Assembly (NCBI GenBank): GCA_934632155.1
Contig: CAKTXZ010000008.1
Coordinates: 51,785-115,784 of the forward strand
Length of the DNA: 64,000 nucleotides
Reading direction: 5' to 3'
Source of the DNA: an uncultured Clostridia bacterium
Lineage (GTDB): Bacteria > Bacillota > Clostridia > Christensenellales > Aristaeellaceae
The position numbers and the translations under genes were made by a program. Of this stretch, positions 24,925 to 33,604 are shown piece after piece (positions within the stretch are counted from its first letter, which is position 1; each line of letters opens with the position of its first letter). Below the pieces are notes generated by a model. It was not told where the DNA came from. It worked only from the letters and a program-made list of their open reading frames with translations, and ran no database searches.

Positions 24925-26379
24925 TTATGCGGCGGGCACGAGGCCAATGAGCACAGCCGGCGTTTGAGCGTCCGCGAAATACAGCGTGAACACGGCGTTA
25001 TCGCCCTCGAGGATGTAGGAAAGCGTCTCTTGCGATCCGTCGATGCTCAGCAGGCGCAGGGCGCTGCCTTCCAGCAGCGCGGCGGGTAGGCTGATTCGAA
25101 GCTGCCCTTTGGGCTGAACCGGTATTCCGGCGCTGGCGAAGCAGATGGTCAGGATGCTGTCGCCCTTGGCCAGCGCGCCCATGCGCAGGATGAGCCTGCC
25201 GCGGGGCAGGGTCTCGGTAACGGCGCTGGCAGTCGCGTCTTCGACAAGCGGCAGCGTGACGTCGCCGGCGACATAGCCGCACACGGGGCAGAGGGATCGG
25301 GCGGAGAATGTGCCGTCCGCCGTCGGCTGATAGGCGATGATATGGCATTGCACAATATTGCTGTACTGGCATTCGTCATGCCTGCAGGCCGCGCCGTGCG
25401 TTTCGTTGCCATTGGGCGTCCATTCGCCCCACCAATGGGAGTACCCCGGCGTTTCGTTGTCGATGTAGGTATCGCTGCAGTCGCTGCAGACGTGAACGGT
25501 GTAGCCATCCTTTTCGCAGGCGGGCTTTACGACCTCGTCGACATAGTCGTGCCCGAGCGCGTCAAGCGGTTGGTAGGTGGAATAATCGCAGCGGGAGCAG
25601 GTATCGTAAGCGTCCCAGCCAATATCGGTACAGGTGGCTGACTGTGCGGCGTGCCGGATAAGATCATGCCCGGGGAGATCGCCGTGCGGCTGGCCGCAGA
25701 CGGCGCACTCGGCCCTTTCGGTGCAGGTGGCCGTGCCGCCGCTGTGGGCGGCGTGGCCGGTTGTGGCCTCGCAGCGCGAGCACTGATACCAATGCTGCGC
25801 CGCGTCGAATTTCAACAGGGTGAAGTCATGGTCAAGCGCGTCAAGCTGCCTGTAGGTGGTGTAATCACAGCGGGAGCAGGCGTCGTAAGCGTCCCAGCCG
25901 GCTTGCGTACAGGTCGCCGCCTGACCGTCGTGATGCACAAGGTCGTGCTGCGCGGGGATTTTGGTGTATTGGGTGTAGGAGGAATAGCTGCATTGGCTGC
26001 AGGTATTGTATTCGCGCCAGCCGTCCTCGGTGCAGGTGGGGGCTTTCGCTTCGTGCTTGACCAGCGTATGGGGCAGCGTATAGACCCCGCCGCAAACGGT
26101 GCAGCCGTCCGCCTCTCCGCAGGTTGCATTGCCGGTGTGAGGGCCGCCCAGCCCCGAGAGCTCCGTTTCCTGCTCACATACGACGCACTTATAAACGGGA
26201 ATGTGCCCCTTCAGGCCGGAAAAATCGCCCATGACGTAGCCTGTGAGATCAAAATTCCGATCCTTTCCGCAGACGTCGCAGAGCGCGCTAATCTCCTCAG
26301 GCGGCGCGGCGTGCGCCGTGCCGAGCGCGCACAAAAGCGCCAGCAGCGTCAGCAGAAAGAAGACCGTTCTCCTTTTCAT
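24925..26379 (-). CDS. Secreted Cys-rich repeat protein (CxxC zinc-ribbon-like repeats)
   Basis: The protein has 484 residues: a signal peptide (MKRRTVFFLLTLLALLCALG, cleavage near AHA), then several repeats of about 35-50 residues built on TCTExGW-DAYDxCSRCDYxTY-LDALGHD, each with paired CxxC motifs that could bind a metal or form disulfides. The last 120 residues lack the repeats and look like a beta domain. No sortase motif or C-terminal helix is seen, so it is probably released. GGAGGCG precedes the ATG. It follows the TetR gene by 12 bases and is probably its regulatory target. Such repeats are common in surface proteins of gut Clostridia; the function is unknown. Confidence 0.8.
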   Translation of the reverse strand: MKRRTVFFLLTLLALLCALGTAHAAPPEEISALCDVCGKDRNFDLTGYVMGDFSGLKGHIPVYKCVVCEQETELSGLGGPHTGNATCGEADGCTVCGGVYTLPHTLVKHEAKAPTCTEDGWREYNTCSQCSYSSYTQYTKIPAQHDLVHHDGQAATCTQAGWDAYDACSRCDYTTYRQLDALDHDFTLLKFDAAQHWYQCSRCEATTGHAAHSGGTATCTERAECAVCGQPHGDLPGHDLIRHAAQSATCTDIGWDAYDTCSRCDYSTYQPLDALGHDYVDEVVKPACEKDGYTVHVCSDCSDTYIDNETPGYSHWWGEWTPNGNETHGAACRHDECQYSNIVQCHIIAYQPTADGTFSARSLCPVCGYVAGDVTLPLVEDATASAVTETLPRGRLILRMGALAKGDSILTICFASAGIPVQPKGQLRISLPAALLEGSALRLLSIDGSQETLSYILEGDNAVFTLYFADAQTPAVLIGLVPAA

Positions 26380-26391
26380 TTTTACGCCTCC

Positions 26392-27090
26392 CTATTTCCG
26401 GCTTTCTGATGGATGATTCTGCTCGAATTGGAGGGACAGCGAATCAAACAGCGCGTCCATCACCTGCTTTGCAGCGGCGCGCAGATCGATCCTTGCCACA
26501 TAGGAAAGAATCTGCTTTTTTTCCTCCTCCGGTACGTGATATACGCTCAGGCTCATTTCCAAAAAGCAATGGATCTTTCTTTCCAGCGTGAAGTAATGGT
26601 CGCACCGATGAGCCATAAAGCTTCGCATCATACCGCTCGTTCCGATGTCCATTTCATAAAAATCACATTCGGCAAAATCCGGCAGATAGCGTTCAAAGGC
26701 ATGCTGCAATTCTGCGGTCGTACGCTGGATAATCAATTCCAGCGTGCGCGGATAGGTATAGGCCTCGACATAAATATCCCGCAGGTTCTCGGCCGTTTCC
26801 GTCAGCGCCAGCTGCAGCGCCGTTTCGATCGCGTAAACGTAAGCGGGCGAGGGGAAGCTATCGGCGAACTCCTTCACCTTACTGAACTGCCGGTCGAACA
26901 TGATGTCGACAAATTCGCTCAGCACGCCGTCCTTGGCGTGGAAAATATTCTGGAAGGAGCTGGAGGATACGTTGGCCTCCTTGATGACCTCCGCCACGGT
27001 GGTGTTTGTGTAGCCCTTCTTTAGAAAAAGCTGGGCGCAGGCGGCCAGAATCCGCCGCTTCGCGTCTGTACTGTCGTATCGTCTTGGCAT
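26392..27090 (-). CDS. TetR/AcrR-family transcriptional regulator
   Basis: A 232-residue repressor with the N-terminal helix-turn-helix at about 10-55 (RILAACAQLFLKKGYTNTTV then SSSSFQNIFHAKDGVL) and an all-helical ligand-binding domain after it. I chose ATG 27090 preceded by AAAGGATG; the upstream extension is rich in rare combinations and lies across the promoter. It is the first gene of a two-gene unit with the secreted repeat protein. The ligand is unknown. Confidence 0.9.
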   Translation of the reverse strand: MPRRYDSTDAKRRILAACAQLFLKKGYTNTTVAEVIKEANVSSSSFQNIFHAKDGVLSEFVDIMFDRQFSKVKEFADSFPSPAYVYAIETALQLALTETAENLRDIYVEAYTYPRTLELIIQRTTAELQHAFERYLPDFAECDFYEMDIGTSGMMRSFMAHRCDHYFTLERKIHCFLEMSLSVYHVPEEEKKQILSYVARIDLRAAAKQVMDALFDSLSLQFEQNHPSESRK

Positions 27091-27126
27091 GCTATCATCC
27101 TTTGAAAAAATTTGGGATACAGACCA

Positions 27127-27155
27127 ATTATAGCATGCATCAGAGCGGAAAGCAA
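27127..27155 (-). promoter_or_regulatory. Promoter of the TetR/secreted-protein unit
   Basis: On the minus strand TTGCTT (27150-27155) and TATAAT (27127-27132) are 17 bases apart, with TGC just before the -10 box as an extended element. Confidence 0.7.
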
Positions 27156-27205
27156 TACCTGAGACCGAAAAAGGACAATCCGCAGCCGTCCGAGAAGGGC
27201 ATATC

Positions 27206-27260
27206 AAAAGCATGAGCCGCCCCTGACCTTGTCAGGCGGGAGCAGCCCATGCCGTTTTTT
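27206..27260. terminator. Bidirectional terminator after the ADP-ribosylglycohydrolase-like gene
   Basis: A long hairpin pairs GCATGAGCCGC (27210-27220) with GCAGCCCATGC (27242-27252), with an inner CTGAC/GTCAG stem. Four T follow on the minus strand and six T on the plus strand. Confidence 0.75.
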
Positions 27261-27294
27261 GCATGATTGCCCTTGACGACGCTGCGGCGAACGG

Positions 27295-29397
27295 TTATCT
27301 CAGATCCTGATAGGCGACGTCGCCGTAGGCGGTGCGGCCGACGCCGCAGCGGACGGGGCCGAACATGCCGTAGGCAAAGCGATCATCGGCAAAGGAAAGC
27401 AGCGCCTGTTCATTCACGGAAAGCGAAATTTCGGGGCCGTTCGCCTCCAGCGTGAAGCAGTAGATCTGGCCGCAGCGCCAGTCGAAGGGAACCTCCTTGA
27501 CGACGCGCATGCCGAAATCCTGTACGACGGCGGTCAGGAAGCCGGGCCGCCGGAAGCCGAGATAATAGCCCCGCATAGCGCCCTGCGCGCGAATGGAGAG
27601 CATGTGCCCCTCGCCGGAGAGGGGCGTGACGGTCTGCGAATAGCGGTAGTTCGCGGCATAGTAATTGCCGGTAAACGCCTGCGCGAATTCATCGCAGGAC
27701 ATGGCGGTCAGGCTGCCGTTTTCCAGCTCCCACGCGCCCTTGTTTTGCGAAAAGGGCGACAGGCAGCCGAAATTCTTTACCTGTTTGGCCATTTCAATGC
27801 GATAAGCGGCAGGGCCGGTAACGGCGACTTCGTCCAGATAGAGGCAGCTGAGGCTGTTATCCTTTTCGGTGTTGGTCAGCATCAGGCCGATTTCGTCGAT
27901 GGGCTCGCCTTGGCTGTCTGGGACGACGTGGCAAAAGCGCCGCCATTGATTGGGCGTCATGCGTACGTCCGCGCCGATGATGTATTGCTTGCTGTTGGCC
28001 AGCCGAATGTAGGGGGCGACCAGCGGCGGCCGCATGGCGGAAAGGTTTTCCCAATACAGATCGTAGGCTACCGTTTGCCCGGAATATACGGTGGGGGAGA
28101 AAACGGGGCTGTAGCGCTCGTCGGAAAAGTCCGCCCGGCTGTAATAGGGCTTGTAGAACACGCGCACGCCCTCGTCCCTTCGGGGCAGGCGATCGATGAG
28201 AATTTCCAAGCTGCCGCTGCCCTTGGCCGCAAAGCGCGTGCTGTGGGACGCCTTGACAAAGAACGAATCCGACACGCGGATGTTGTGCGTGCTGCCGGGA
28301 AGCTCAAAATCAAAGTGAATTTCGCCGTTTTTTCTTTCAGAGGCCGCCGGCGCGTCGGGCGCTTGGCCATTCAGGCGGGCGGCAAGCGCGGCAACCTCCC
28401 GGGCATAGGTGGGAATGTCCAAAATGTTCAGATAACCGCTGATGCCGGAGAGCACAATGCCGTCGTTTATGGGCGCGCGGTAATGCGCGGGAAGGCCGTC
28501 CGGGCCGCAAAGCACGCCCAGAATCGTGCCGACATTGCCGGCGTTGCAGTCCGTGTCCCAGCCGCACATGGTGGCGATTTCAACGGTGCGGGAAAAATCG
28601 CCGTTGCCGTAGCACAGCGCCAGCGCGCATACGCCGGCGTTGGGAATAATGTGGCATACGCCGGGGTAACGATCGTAGCCGAAATCGCTGCGCAGCATCT
28701 GGTAGCAATCGCGGAAGCTGTCAGGATGCGCGCGGTGAAAATCCATCACGGCGCGCACCACGCGGGCATATTCGCTATCGGCGGGAATCTCAGCCAGCGC
28801 GGCGGCGAGAACCGCCTGGATATTCGGCGCTTCAAACGCGGCGGAGATGGCGGCGCACATAAACCGCGCGCCCCAAAGCCCTTCGCCGTCGTGGGAAACG
28901 CTGGCGGCCGCCTGACCGAAATCCGCCGCGCGCGCGGGCTGGTTGGGCAGCGCGAGCCCCCATGTGTCGATGAAAATCTGGCCGCCGATTTGCTGCGCGA
29001 TGGTTGCGCCGTTTTGCGCGATAGAGCCGGAGCGCGGCGCGGGAATGCCGTTTTTCAGGTTCAGGTAAGCGGTGTGCTCCGTGGAACGGCCGTAGCCGCC
29101 CCACCAGAACATGCCGACCCCCTCGCGCGCGTAATTCAGCCACGCCTTGGCCACGTCCTGCGGCGTTATGTCGCGATCCTTCGCGTCATCGATCAGCGCG
29201 CGCAGGAAGAACACGGGGCCGTTCGCGTCGTCGTCCGCGGCGAAGTTGACGTAGTCCTTCACATAGCCGCGAATATCGCCGTAGGTGCGCTCGATGCGCT
29301 CGTAGGTCCACATGGACGGCTCCACCGGCGCGCCCAGACGAATGCCGATGTTCATGCCCAGAAAGCCGCTGTAGATTTGGTTGAGGTATTGCTTCAT
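27295..29397 (-). CDS. ADP-ribosylglycohydrolase-family protein with C-terminal beta domains
   Basis: This 700-residue protein has an N-terminal DraG-like domain (about 5-350). Metal-ligand clusters of the dinuclear Mg site are visible as FAADDDANGP and GWDTDCNAGN, the counterparts of the family TDDT and DxDT motifs. Residues about 365-700 form beta-rich segments resembling carbohydrate-binding or laminin-G-like domains, which DraG itself lacks. ATG 29397 follows AAGGAGG. It is the last gene of the AtuA/DUF4387 operon. Removal of ADP-ribose from proteins is unlikely with this architecture and context; hydrolysis of an N- or O-glycoside from the imported substrate is a better guess. Confidence 0.8.
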   Translation of the reverse strand: MKQYLNQIYSGFLGMNIGIRLGAPVEPSMWTYERIERTYGDIRGYVKDYVNFAADDDANGPVFFLRALIDDAKDRDITPQDVAKAWLNYAREGVGMFWWGGYGRSTEHTAYLNLKNGIPAPRSGSIAQNGATIAQQIGGQIFIDTWGLALPNQPARAADFGQAAASVSHDGEGLWGARFMCAAISAAFEAPNIQAVLAAALAEIPADSEYARVVRAVMDFHRAHPDSFRDCYQMLRSDFGYDRYPGVCHIIPNAGVCALALCYGNGDFSRTVEIATMCGWDTDCNAGNVGTILGVLCGPDGLPAHYRAPINDGIVLSGISGYLNILDIPTYAREVAALAARLNGQAPDAPAASERKNGEIHFDFELPGSTHNIRVSDSFFVKASHSTRFAAKGSGSLEILIDRLPRRDEGVRVFYKPYYSRADFSDERYSPVFSPTVYSGQTVAYDLYWENLSAMRPPLVAPYIRLANSKQYIIGADVRMTPNQWRRFCHVVPDSQGEPIDEIGLMLTNTEKDNSLSCLYLDEVAVTGPAAYRIEMAKQVKNFGCLSPFSQNKGAWELENGSLTAMSCDEFAQAFTGNYYAANYRYSQTVTPLSGEGHMLSIRAQGAMRGYYLGFRRPGFLTAVVQDFGMRVVKEVPFDWRCGQIYCFTLEANGPEISLSVNEQALLSFADDRFAYGMFGPVRCGVGRTAYGDVAYQDLR

Positions 29398-29442
29398 TCG
29401 TTTTTCCTCCTTGCGATATTTCCGCGCAATTTCTTTGATCAA

Positions 29443-29742
29443 TCAGATTTCAATCGTCATGAGCGGCGCGTGCTGCTGCGCGCCGTATACGTCCCGGTCG
29501 CCGCAGGTGCCTGAGGGCGTGACGCGATCCAGCGTCAGCTTAATGCCCAGCGCCTGATCGAAGCGATAGGGGCCGGCGACATAGGAAAGCGGCAGGCGGT
29601 ACAGCGCCGCGACGCGTTCCTTGGTCAGAACGCGGCAGGCGCGCTCGTAAGCGTCCCTGTTATCAAAGAGCACGTCCAGCGTTACCTCAAACGGGCCGCT
29701 GTTCTTGCTTCGCAAAACCTTGGCTGCATCGATCAATCGCAT
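29443..29742 (-). CDS. DUF4387 domain protein
   Basis: A 99-residue protein of the DUF4387 family (LRSKNSGPFEVTLDVLFD near the N-terminus; YRFDQALGIKLTLDR near 60). The family is nearly always encoded next to an AtuA-like/DUF1446 protein, as here, where its start overlaps the upstream stop by 10 bases. It probably forms a complex or a second subunit with that protein. No enzymatic role is established. Confidence 0.85.
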   Translation of the reverse strand: MRLIDAAKVLRSKNSGPFEVTLDVLFDNRDAYERACRVLTKERVAALYRLPLSYVAGPYRFDQALGIKLTLDRVTPSGTCGDRDVYGAQQHAPLMTIEI

Positions 29743-31118
29743 GGCGTTTGCCCTCCCAGCGTGAAATAGTCGATCGGGAACAATTCCGTGCCGTCTTGCA
29801 CGTCCATCAGATGATAGACGGAAAACTCATAAACCGGCCCGAAGTTCACGTCGCTGGGCGCAAAGGGAAAGGCCAGATTGCCCGCCGTGGATTTGCGCCC
29901 GGCATAGCCGTAGTGCAGGAAGGTGCTGCGCAGCATGCCGACAACCGCCTCGGCGATGTCCTGCTTCGGCGCGAGCGCCTCGATCAGCACCGCCGTTTCA
30001 TGCGGCAATTCGTCCCGCAGCGGCTCGGCCTCGCCCAGCACGCCGTCAATGCCGTAATTCGTGAAGCGAATGGAATACTCCTGCCCGGGCGCCATCGCGT
30101 CAAAGGCGGCGCGCACCTGCGCTTCGACCGCCGCCTCAACGTCCCGGAGACGCTCGATGAGCAGGGGATCCCGAATGGCGGCCAGCACGAAGCTGCGGTA
30201 TGCGCACAGCCGCGCGCCCTCCAGCTTGACGCGGTACTGCCCGTCGCGGGAAAGCCTGCTTCCGCAGACGCGCACTGCGCCTCCGGGCAGCTGCTCAAAC
30301 GTGCATTTTGACAGATCCAGCAGGATGCCCGGCCCCTTGAGCAGATACGGATGATCCTTCTCATAGAACGTATGCGCCGCAACGCTGGTCGGGGTGCATT
30401 TTCGGTCGTCTGAAAGCGGGCGCACAACGAAACCGTTTTCGTCAATAACGCCCAGCATGCAGTCCTTGGTGGTGCCGGGCTCCGCACAAAGCGCGGCGCA
30501 TTCCAGTATTTTTCCCAGATGATAGGAAAGCGCCTCGTCGCAGCCGCCTTCGATGGCGACGGCGGCGAAGGGAGCGGGATCGTACGCGCGGCCGCAGATG
30601 ATGATATCCGCGCCCTGACGCAGCGCCTCTCGAATGGGCTCGTCGCCCATCTGGGCGACAATATCGCTCGATTCGGTCAGGCGTTCGTGCGTGAGCGGCG
30701 GCACGCGATGCCCCAGCGGCGTAACCCTTCCGGCCTCGAACCGCGACCAAATGACGCTTTTGTCAATGGTTGCGTGGATGACGGCAACCTTTCGGGGCGG
30801 CAGCGCGTTTTCTTCGAAAATTTCCCGCAGCACGTCAAGCGTCCACTGCACATGCTTTTCGCCGCCGCTGCCGCCGGCGGAGCCGACGACGACCGGGATG
30901 TCCAGCGCGGCGCCGCCCAGCACCAAGGCTTCCAGATCGCGCTTGAGCGCCATGGTGCTCACGATGCCCACGCCCTTGCCCAGCTTGTGCGGCCCGGCGT
31001 CCGTGGAGCCGGCGTCGACCACAATGGCATCCGGATGCAGCGACAGGCCGCGCTGGAAGGAGGCCATCGGGAAGCCGTAGCCCAGAATTCCGCAGGGGGA
31101 GAGAATGGTAAAGGACAT
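29733..31118 (-). CDS. AtuA-like (DUF1446) acyclic terpene utilisation family protein
   Basis: The protein has 461 residues. It shows the family pattern of an N-terminal region rich in glycine and conserved aspartates (DAIVVDAGSTDAGPHKLG; VVGSAGGSGGEKH) and ADIIICGRAYDPAPFA near 190. AtuA was first described in Pseudomonas terpene catabolism, but relatives occur widely in sugar-acid and hydroxy-acid gene clusters without a defined reaction. ATG 31118 follows AAAGGAGCG. The gene heads a minus-strand operon with DUF4387 and the ADP-ribosylglycohydrolase-like gene, behind a strong promoter carrying the LacI-type operator. Confidence 0.82.
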   Translation of the reverse strand: MSFTILSPCGILGYGFPMASFQRGLSLHPDAIVVDAGSTDAGPHKLGKGVGIVSTMALKRDLEALVLGGAALDIPVVVGSAGGSGGEKHVQWTLDVLREIFEENALPPRKVAVIHATIDKSVIWSRFEAGRVTPLGHRVPPLTHERLTESSDIVAQMGDEPIREALRQGADIIICGRAYDPAPFAAVAIEGGCDEALSYHLGKILECAALCAEPGTTKDCMLGVIDENGFVVRPLSDDRKCTPTSVAAHTFYEKDHPYLLKGPGILLDLSKCTFEQLPGGAVRVCGSRLSRDGQYRVKLEGARLCAYRSFVLAAIRDPLLIERLRDVEAAVEAQVRAAFDAMAPGQEYSIRFTNYGIDGVLGEAEPLRDELPHETAVLIEALAPKQDIAEAVVGMLRSTFLHYGYAGRKSTAGNLAFPFAPSDVNFGPVYEFSVYHLMDVQDGTELFPIDYFTLGGQTPCD

Positions 31119-31298
31119 ATCGGATCGCTCCTTTTGTTTGGTTCGGAAGACGTCGTGCAAGCGGCGAAACGCGCAAGACGTGCCAGGCCGCCCGCGGCTT
31201 GCGTGGAATGGATTGCCCGCCTTGAAATAGACGAACGCGCAGGATACCGACGCGGTATGCGCACGCCATGGCGCTGTCGGGCTTGCATTGGGGTCAAG

Positions 31299-31312
31299 AG
31301 AGAAACCGGTTA
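31299..31312. promoter_or_regulatory. LacI-type operator (copy 1)
   Basis: AGAGAAACCGGTTA with the palindromic core AACCGGTT (31304-31311). It lies just downstream of the minus-strand -10 box, over the likely transcription start, where a repressor would block initiation. An identical 14-bp copy is at 32602-32615. Confidence 0.75.
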
Positions 31313-31317
31313 ATCAA

Positions 31318-31346
31318 AGTATAGACGATCTGGCGGGAGGAGTCAA
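31318..31346 (-). promoter_or_regulatory. Promoter of the AtuA operon
   Basis: On the minus strand TTGACT (31341-31346) and TATACT (31318-31323) are exactly 17 bases apart. Confidence 0.8.
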
Positions 31347-31394
31347 GATGCATTTTTCAAATAAATTATGCCGCCAATATACGGAAGACGGTTG

Positions 31395-31423
31395 TTGCGT
31401 GAATGGGAAAATGCCGCTATAAT
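31395..31423 (+). promoter_or_regulatory. Promoter of the LacI-family gene
   Basis: TTGCGT (31395-31400), 17-base spacer and a perfect TATAAT (31418-31423), 33 bases before the TTG start. No operator copy overlaps it. Confidence 0.7.
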
Positions 31424-31455
31424 AGACGCAGTACAGTTGAAAGGGCTGAGGGTGC

Positions 31456-32466
31456 TTGGATCGGTACAGCATTGCGGACATTGCGAAAATCGCCGGCGTT
31501 TCAAAGGCCACGGTCTCGCGCGTGATTAATAATAAAAGCGAGGGCGTCGGGCTGGAAACCAAGGAGAAAATCCTTGATATTATTCATCAGCTGAACTATC
31601 GCCCCAATTCGCTGGCACGCAGCGTGGCCATTTCTCGCTCGAAGATGATCGGGCTGATTATTCCGGATATTGCCAACCTGTTTTATCCGGCCATTGTTCG
31701 TGGCGTGTCGGATTATATTCAGCAATATGACTATTCTTTGCTGCTGTATAATTCCGATTCCAATGCGGAGCTGGAGAGAAAGCAGCTGCTGAGCATGGTT
31801 GATAAGCGCGTCGACGGCGTGATTCTCTGCTCCGGCGTATCCAACGAAGCGTTTTTGAAGGAATATCGCCGCTACGGCGTGCCGCTGGTGCTGATCGGCC
31901 GCATTTTTGACAGCTATCTGAGCGACGGCAGCATTACCGGCGACAACGAAAAAGGCCTGCGGATGTCGACCCAATATATCATCGGCCATGGAAACCGTAA
32001 GATTCTGTATCTGGAGGGCAATTTGGCGACGTCCGGCGCCATGCAGCGAATGGCTGGTTATCGCCGCGCGCTGGAGGCAGCGGGCATTCCTTACGATGAG
32101 AAACTGGTTTATTCAGGGGAGTTTTCCATCCAATACGGCTATCAGGCGGTGCAAAGGGTGCGGGAGGCCGGCGTGAAGTTCGACGCGATTGTTTCCGGCA
32201 GTGATTTGATTGCCATCGGCGCGGTCAAGGCGCTGCGGGAGGCGGGGCTGCGCGTCTGGCAGGACGTTGAGGTGATCGGCTTTGATAATATTGAGTTGAG
32301 CAAAATTTTTACGCCCGGCCTTTCCACAGTTTCCAAGCCGCATTATGCCATGGCGACCGAAGCCTCCAGAATTTTGCTTTCCTGTGTGGAAAAAGAGCCG
32401 GTCCCTCTCAAGCATTTGATTGTAGAAACGGAATTGGTGCTTCGTGAAACGACCCGGCCGGATTAA
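31456..32466 (+). CDS. LacI-family transcriptional regulator
   Basis: A 336-residue regulator with the N-terminal LacI helix-turn-helix and hinge (IADIAKIAGVSKATVSRVI at about 6-24, then LNYRPNSLARS) and a periplasmic-binding-protein-like sugar-sensing core (about 60-330). Translation begins at TTG 31456. It lies between two divergent operons that both carry the same 14-bp AAACCGGTT-type palindrome at their promoters, so it is very likely their shared repressor. The effector should be the substrate, or an early product, of the importer at 32659-36006. Confidence 0.92.
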   Translation: MDRYSIADIAKIAGVSKATVSRVINNKSEGVGLETKEKILDIIHQLNYRPNSLARSVAISRSKMIGLIIPDIANLFYPAIVRGVSDYIQQYDYSLLLYNSDSNAELERKQLLSMVDKRVDGVILCSGVSNEAFLKEYRRYGVPLVLIGRIFDSYLSDGSITGDNEKGLRMSTQYIIGHGNRKILYLEGNLATSGAMQRMAGYRRALEAAGIPYDEKLVYSGEFSIQYGYQAVQRVREAGVKFDAIVSGSDLIAIGAVKALREAGLRVWQDVEVIGFDNIELSKIFTPGLSTVSKPHYAMATEASRILLSCVEKEPVPLKHLIVETELVLRETTRPD

Positions 32467-32563
32467 ACGGTCGGAAGAAAACGCATGAGTAAGGAAAGCT
32501 GTTTCATAGCGCAAACTGCCGGCATGATGTATTGTACGGCACAAAATATTGACAAATTATATA

Positions 32564-32592
32564 TTGTAATTCCGAAAATGCGGTGTTAATAT
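32564..32592 (+). promoter_or_regulatory. Promoter of the third importer operon
   Basis: TTGTAA (32564-32569) and TAATAT (32587-32592) with a 17-base spacer. A TTGACA at 32549-32554 has no -10 box at a normal distance, so the former is preferred. Confidence 0.6.
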
Positions 32593-32601
32593 CATTCCGA
32601 A

Positions 32602-32615
32602 AGAGAAACCGGTTA
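32602..32615. promoter_or_regulatory. LacI-type operator (copy 2)
   Basis: AGAGAAACCGGTTA, identical over 14 bases to the site at 31299-31312 and at the same place just after a -10 box. Confidence 0.75.
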
Positions 32616-32658
32616 CTTAAACAAACGGTCTGGGATTCGTTTGGATGGAGGAATCTAT

Positions 32659-33603
32659 ATGACGTCGCGTGCGGAGTTATCACGGAATCAGGAAAACACG
32701 TCTTCCTTGCATAAAAAGCTGCTTCGCATCAAATATGACAAGGTGCTTTATTTGATGCTGCTTCCCACCATCGTTTATTTCATCATTTTCCGCATTCTGC
32801 CAATTTATAACATGCGCTTGGCGTTTTATGATTTCCACACCAAACGGCCGTGGAGCTGGGCGGGGATAAAGTACTTTCGCCAGATTTTCAAATCGCCTGC
32901 CTTTTGGGAAATACTGAAAAACACGCTCATCATCAGCTTTCAGAAATACGTGCTGCTTTTCCCCGTGTTTCCGATCTTCGCCATTTTGCTCAACGAGCTC
33001 AAATCCGATCGGATGCGGAAATACGTGCAGGTCGTTTCCTATTTGCCGCACTTCCTGTCGTGGGTCGTTGTGGCGGGCATCTGGATTGCCTTCCTTTCGC
33101 CGCGATACGGCGCGGTGAACCAGATTATCACCTTTTTCGGGGGAACGCCGGTTGATTTTATGCAATCCAAGGGCTGGATTCGCTGGATTCTGATGCTCTG
33201 CGAGGGCTGGCGCAGCTTGGGCTGGACGTCGATCATTCCCTTCACGGCGATTCTTTCCATTGAAAATGCATTGTTCGAGGCGGCGGAGATCGACGGCGCG
33301 AATCGCCTGCAAAAAATCATCTACATCATTTTGCCGGCGCTTGTGCCCACGATGGCCACCATGTTCATCCTGAATCTGGGCTATTTCCTGAACGCAGGCT
33401 TCGATCAGGTGTATAACTTTACCAACAATTCTGTCAACAGCGTCATTGACATTCTGGATACCTATATCAACCGCTTGGGCATCGAGCAGGGGCAGTATTC
33501 GCTGGGCACGGCGGTCGGGCTGATGCAGGGCGTAGTAGGCATTGCGCTGGTGATGGTTACCCACTTTGCTTCCAAGCGGGCGACGGGAAAGGGGGTATGG
33601 TAA
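32659..33603 (+). CDS. Carbohydrate ABC transporter permease, LplB type
   Basis: This 314-residue permease is the first gene of the third importer. Helices are seen at about 30-52 (YLMLLPTIVYFIIFRILPIY) and later, and the EAA loop reads FEAAEIDGANRLQKIIYIILP. The ATG at 32659 follows GGAGG; a TTG 18 bases upstream would place that ribosome site inside the gene. Repression by the LacI-type protein through the operator 44 bases upstream is likely. Confidence 0.93.
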   Translation: MTSRAELSRNQENTSSLHKKLLRIKYDKVLYLMLLPTIVYFIIFRILPIYNMRLAFYDFHTKRPWSWAGIKYFRQIFKSPAFWEILKNTLIISFQKYVLLFPVFPIFAILLNELKSDRMRKYVQVVSYLPHFLSWVVVAGIWIAFLSPRYGAVNQIITFFGGTPVDFMQSKGWIRWILMLCEGWRSLGWTSIIPFTAILSIENALFEAAEIDGANRLQKIIYIILPALVPTMATMFILNLGYFLNAGFDQVYNFTNNSVNSVIDILDTYINRLGIEQGQYSLGTAVGLMQGVVGIALVMVTHFASKRATGKGVW

Positions 33604-33604
33604 C

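Noticed and set aside
32549..32554. TTGACA as the -35 box for the third importer operon
   Set aside because: No -10 hexamer lies 15-19 bases downstream; TTGTAA/TAATAT just beyond has a 17-base spacer.
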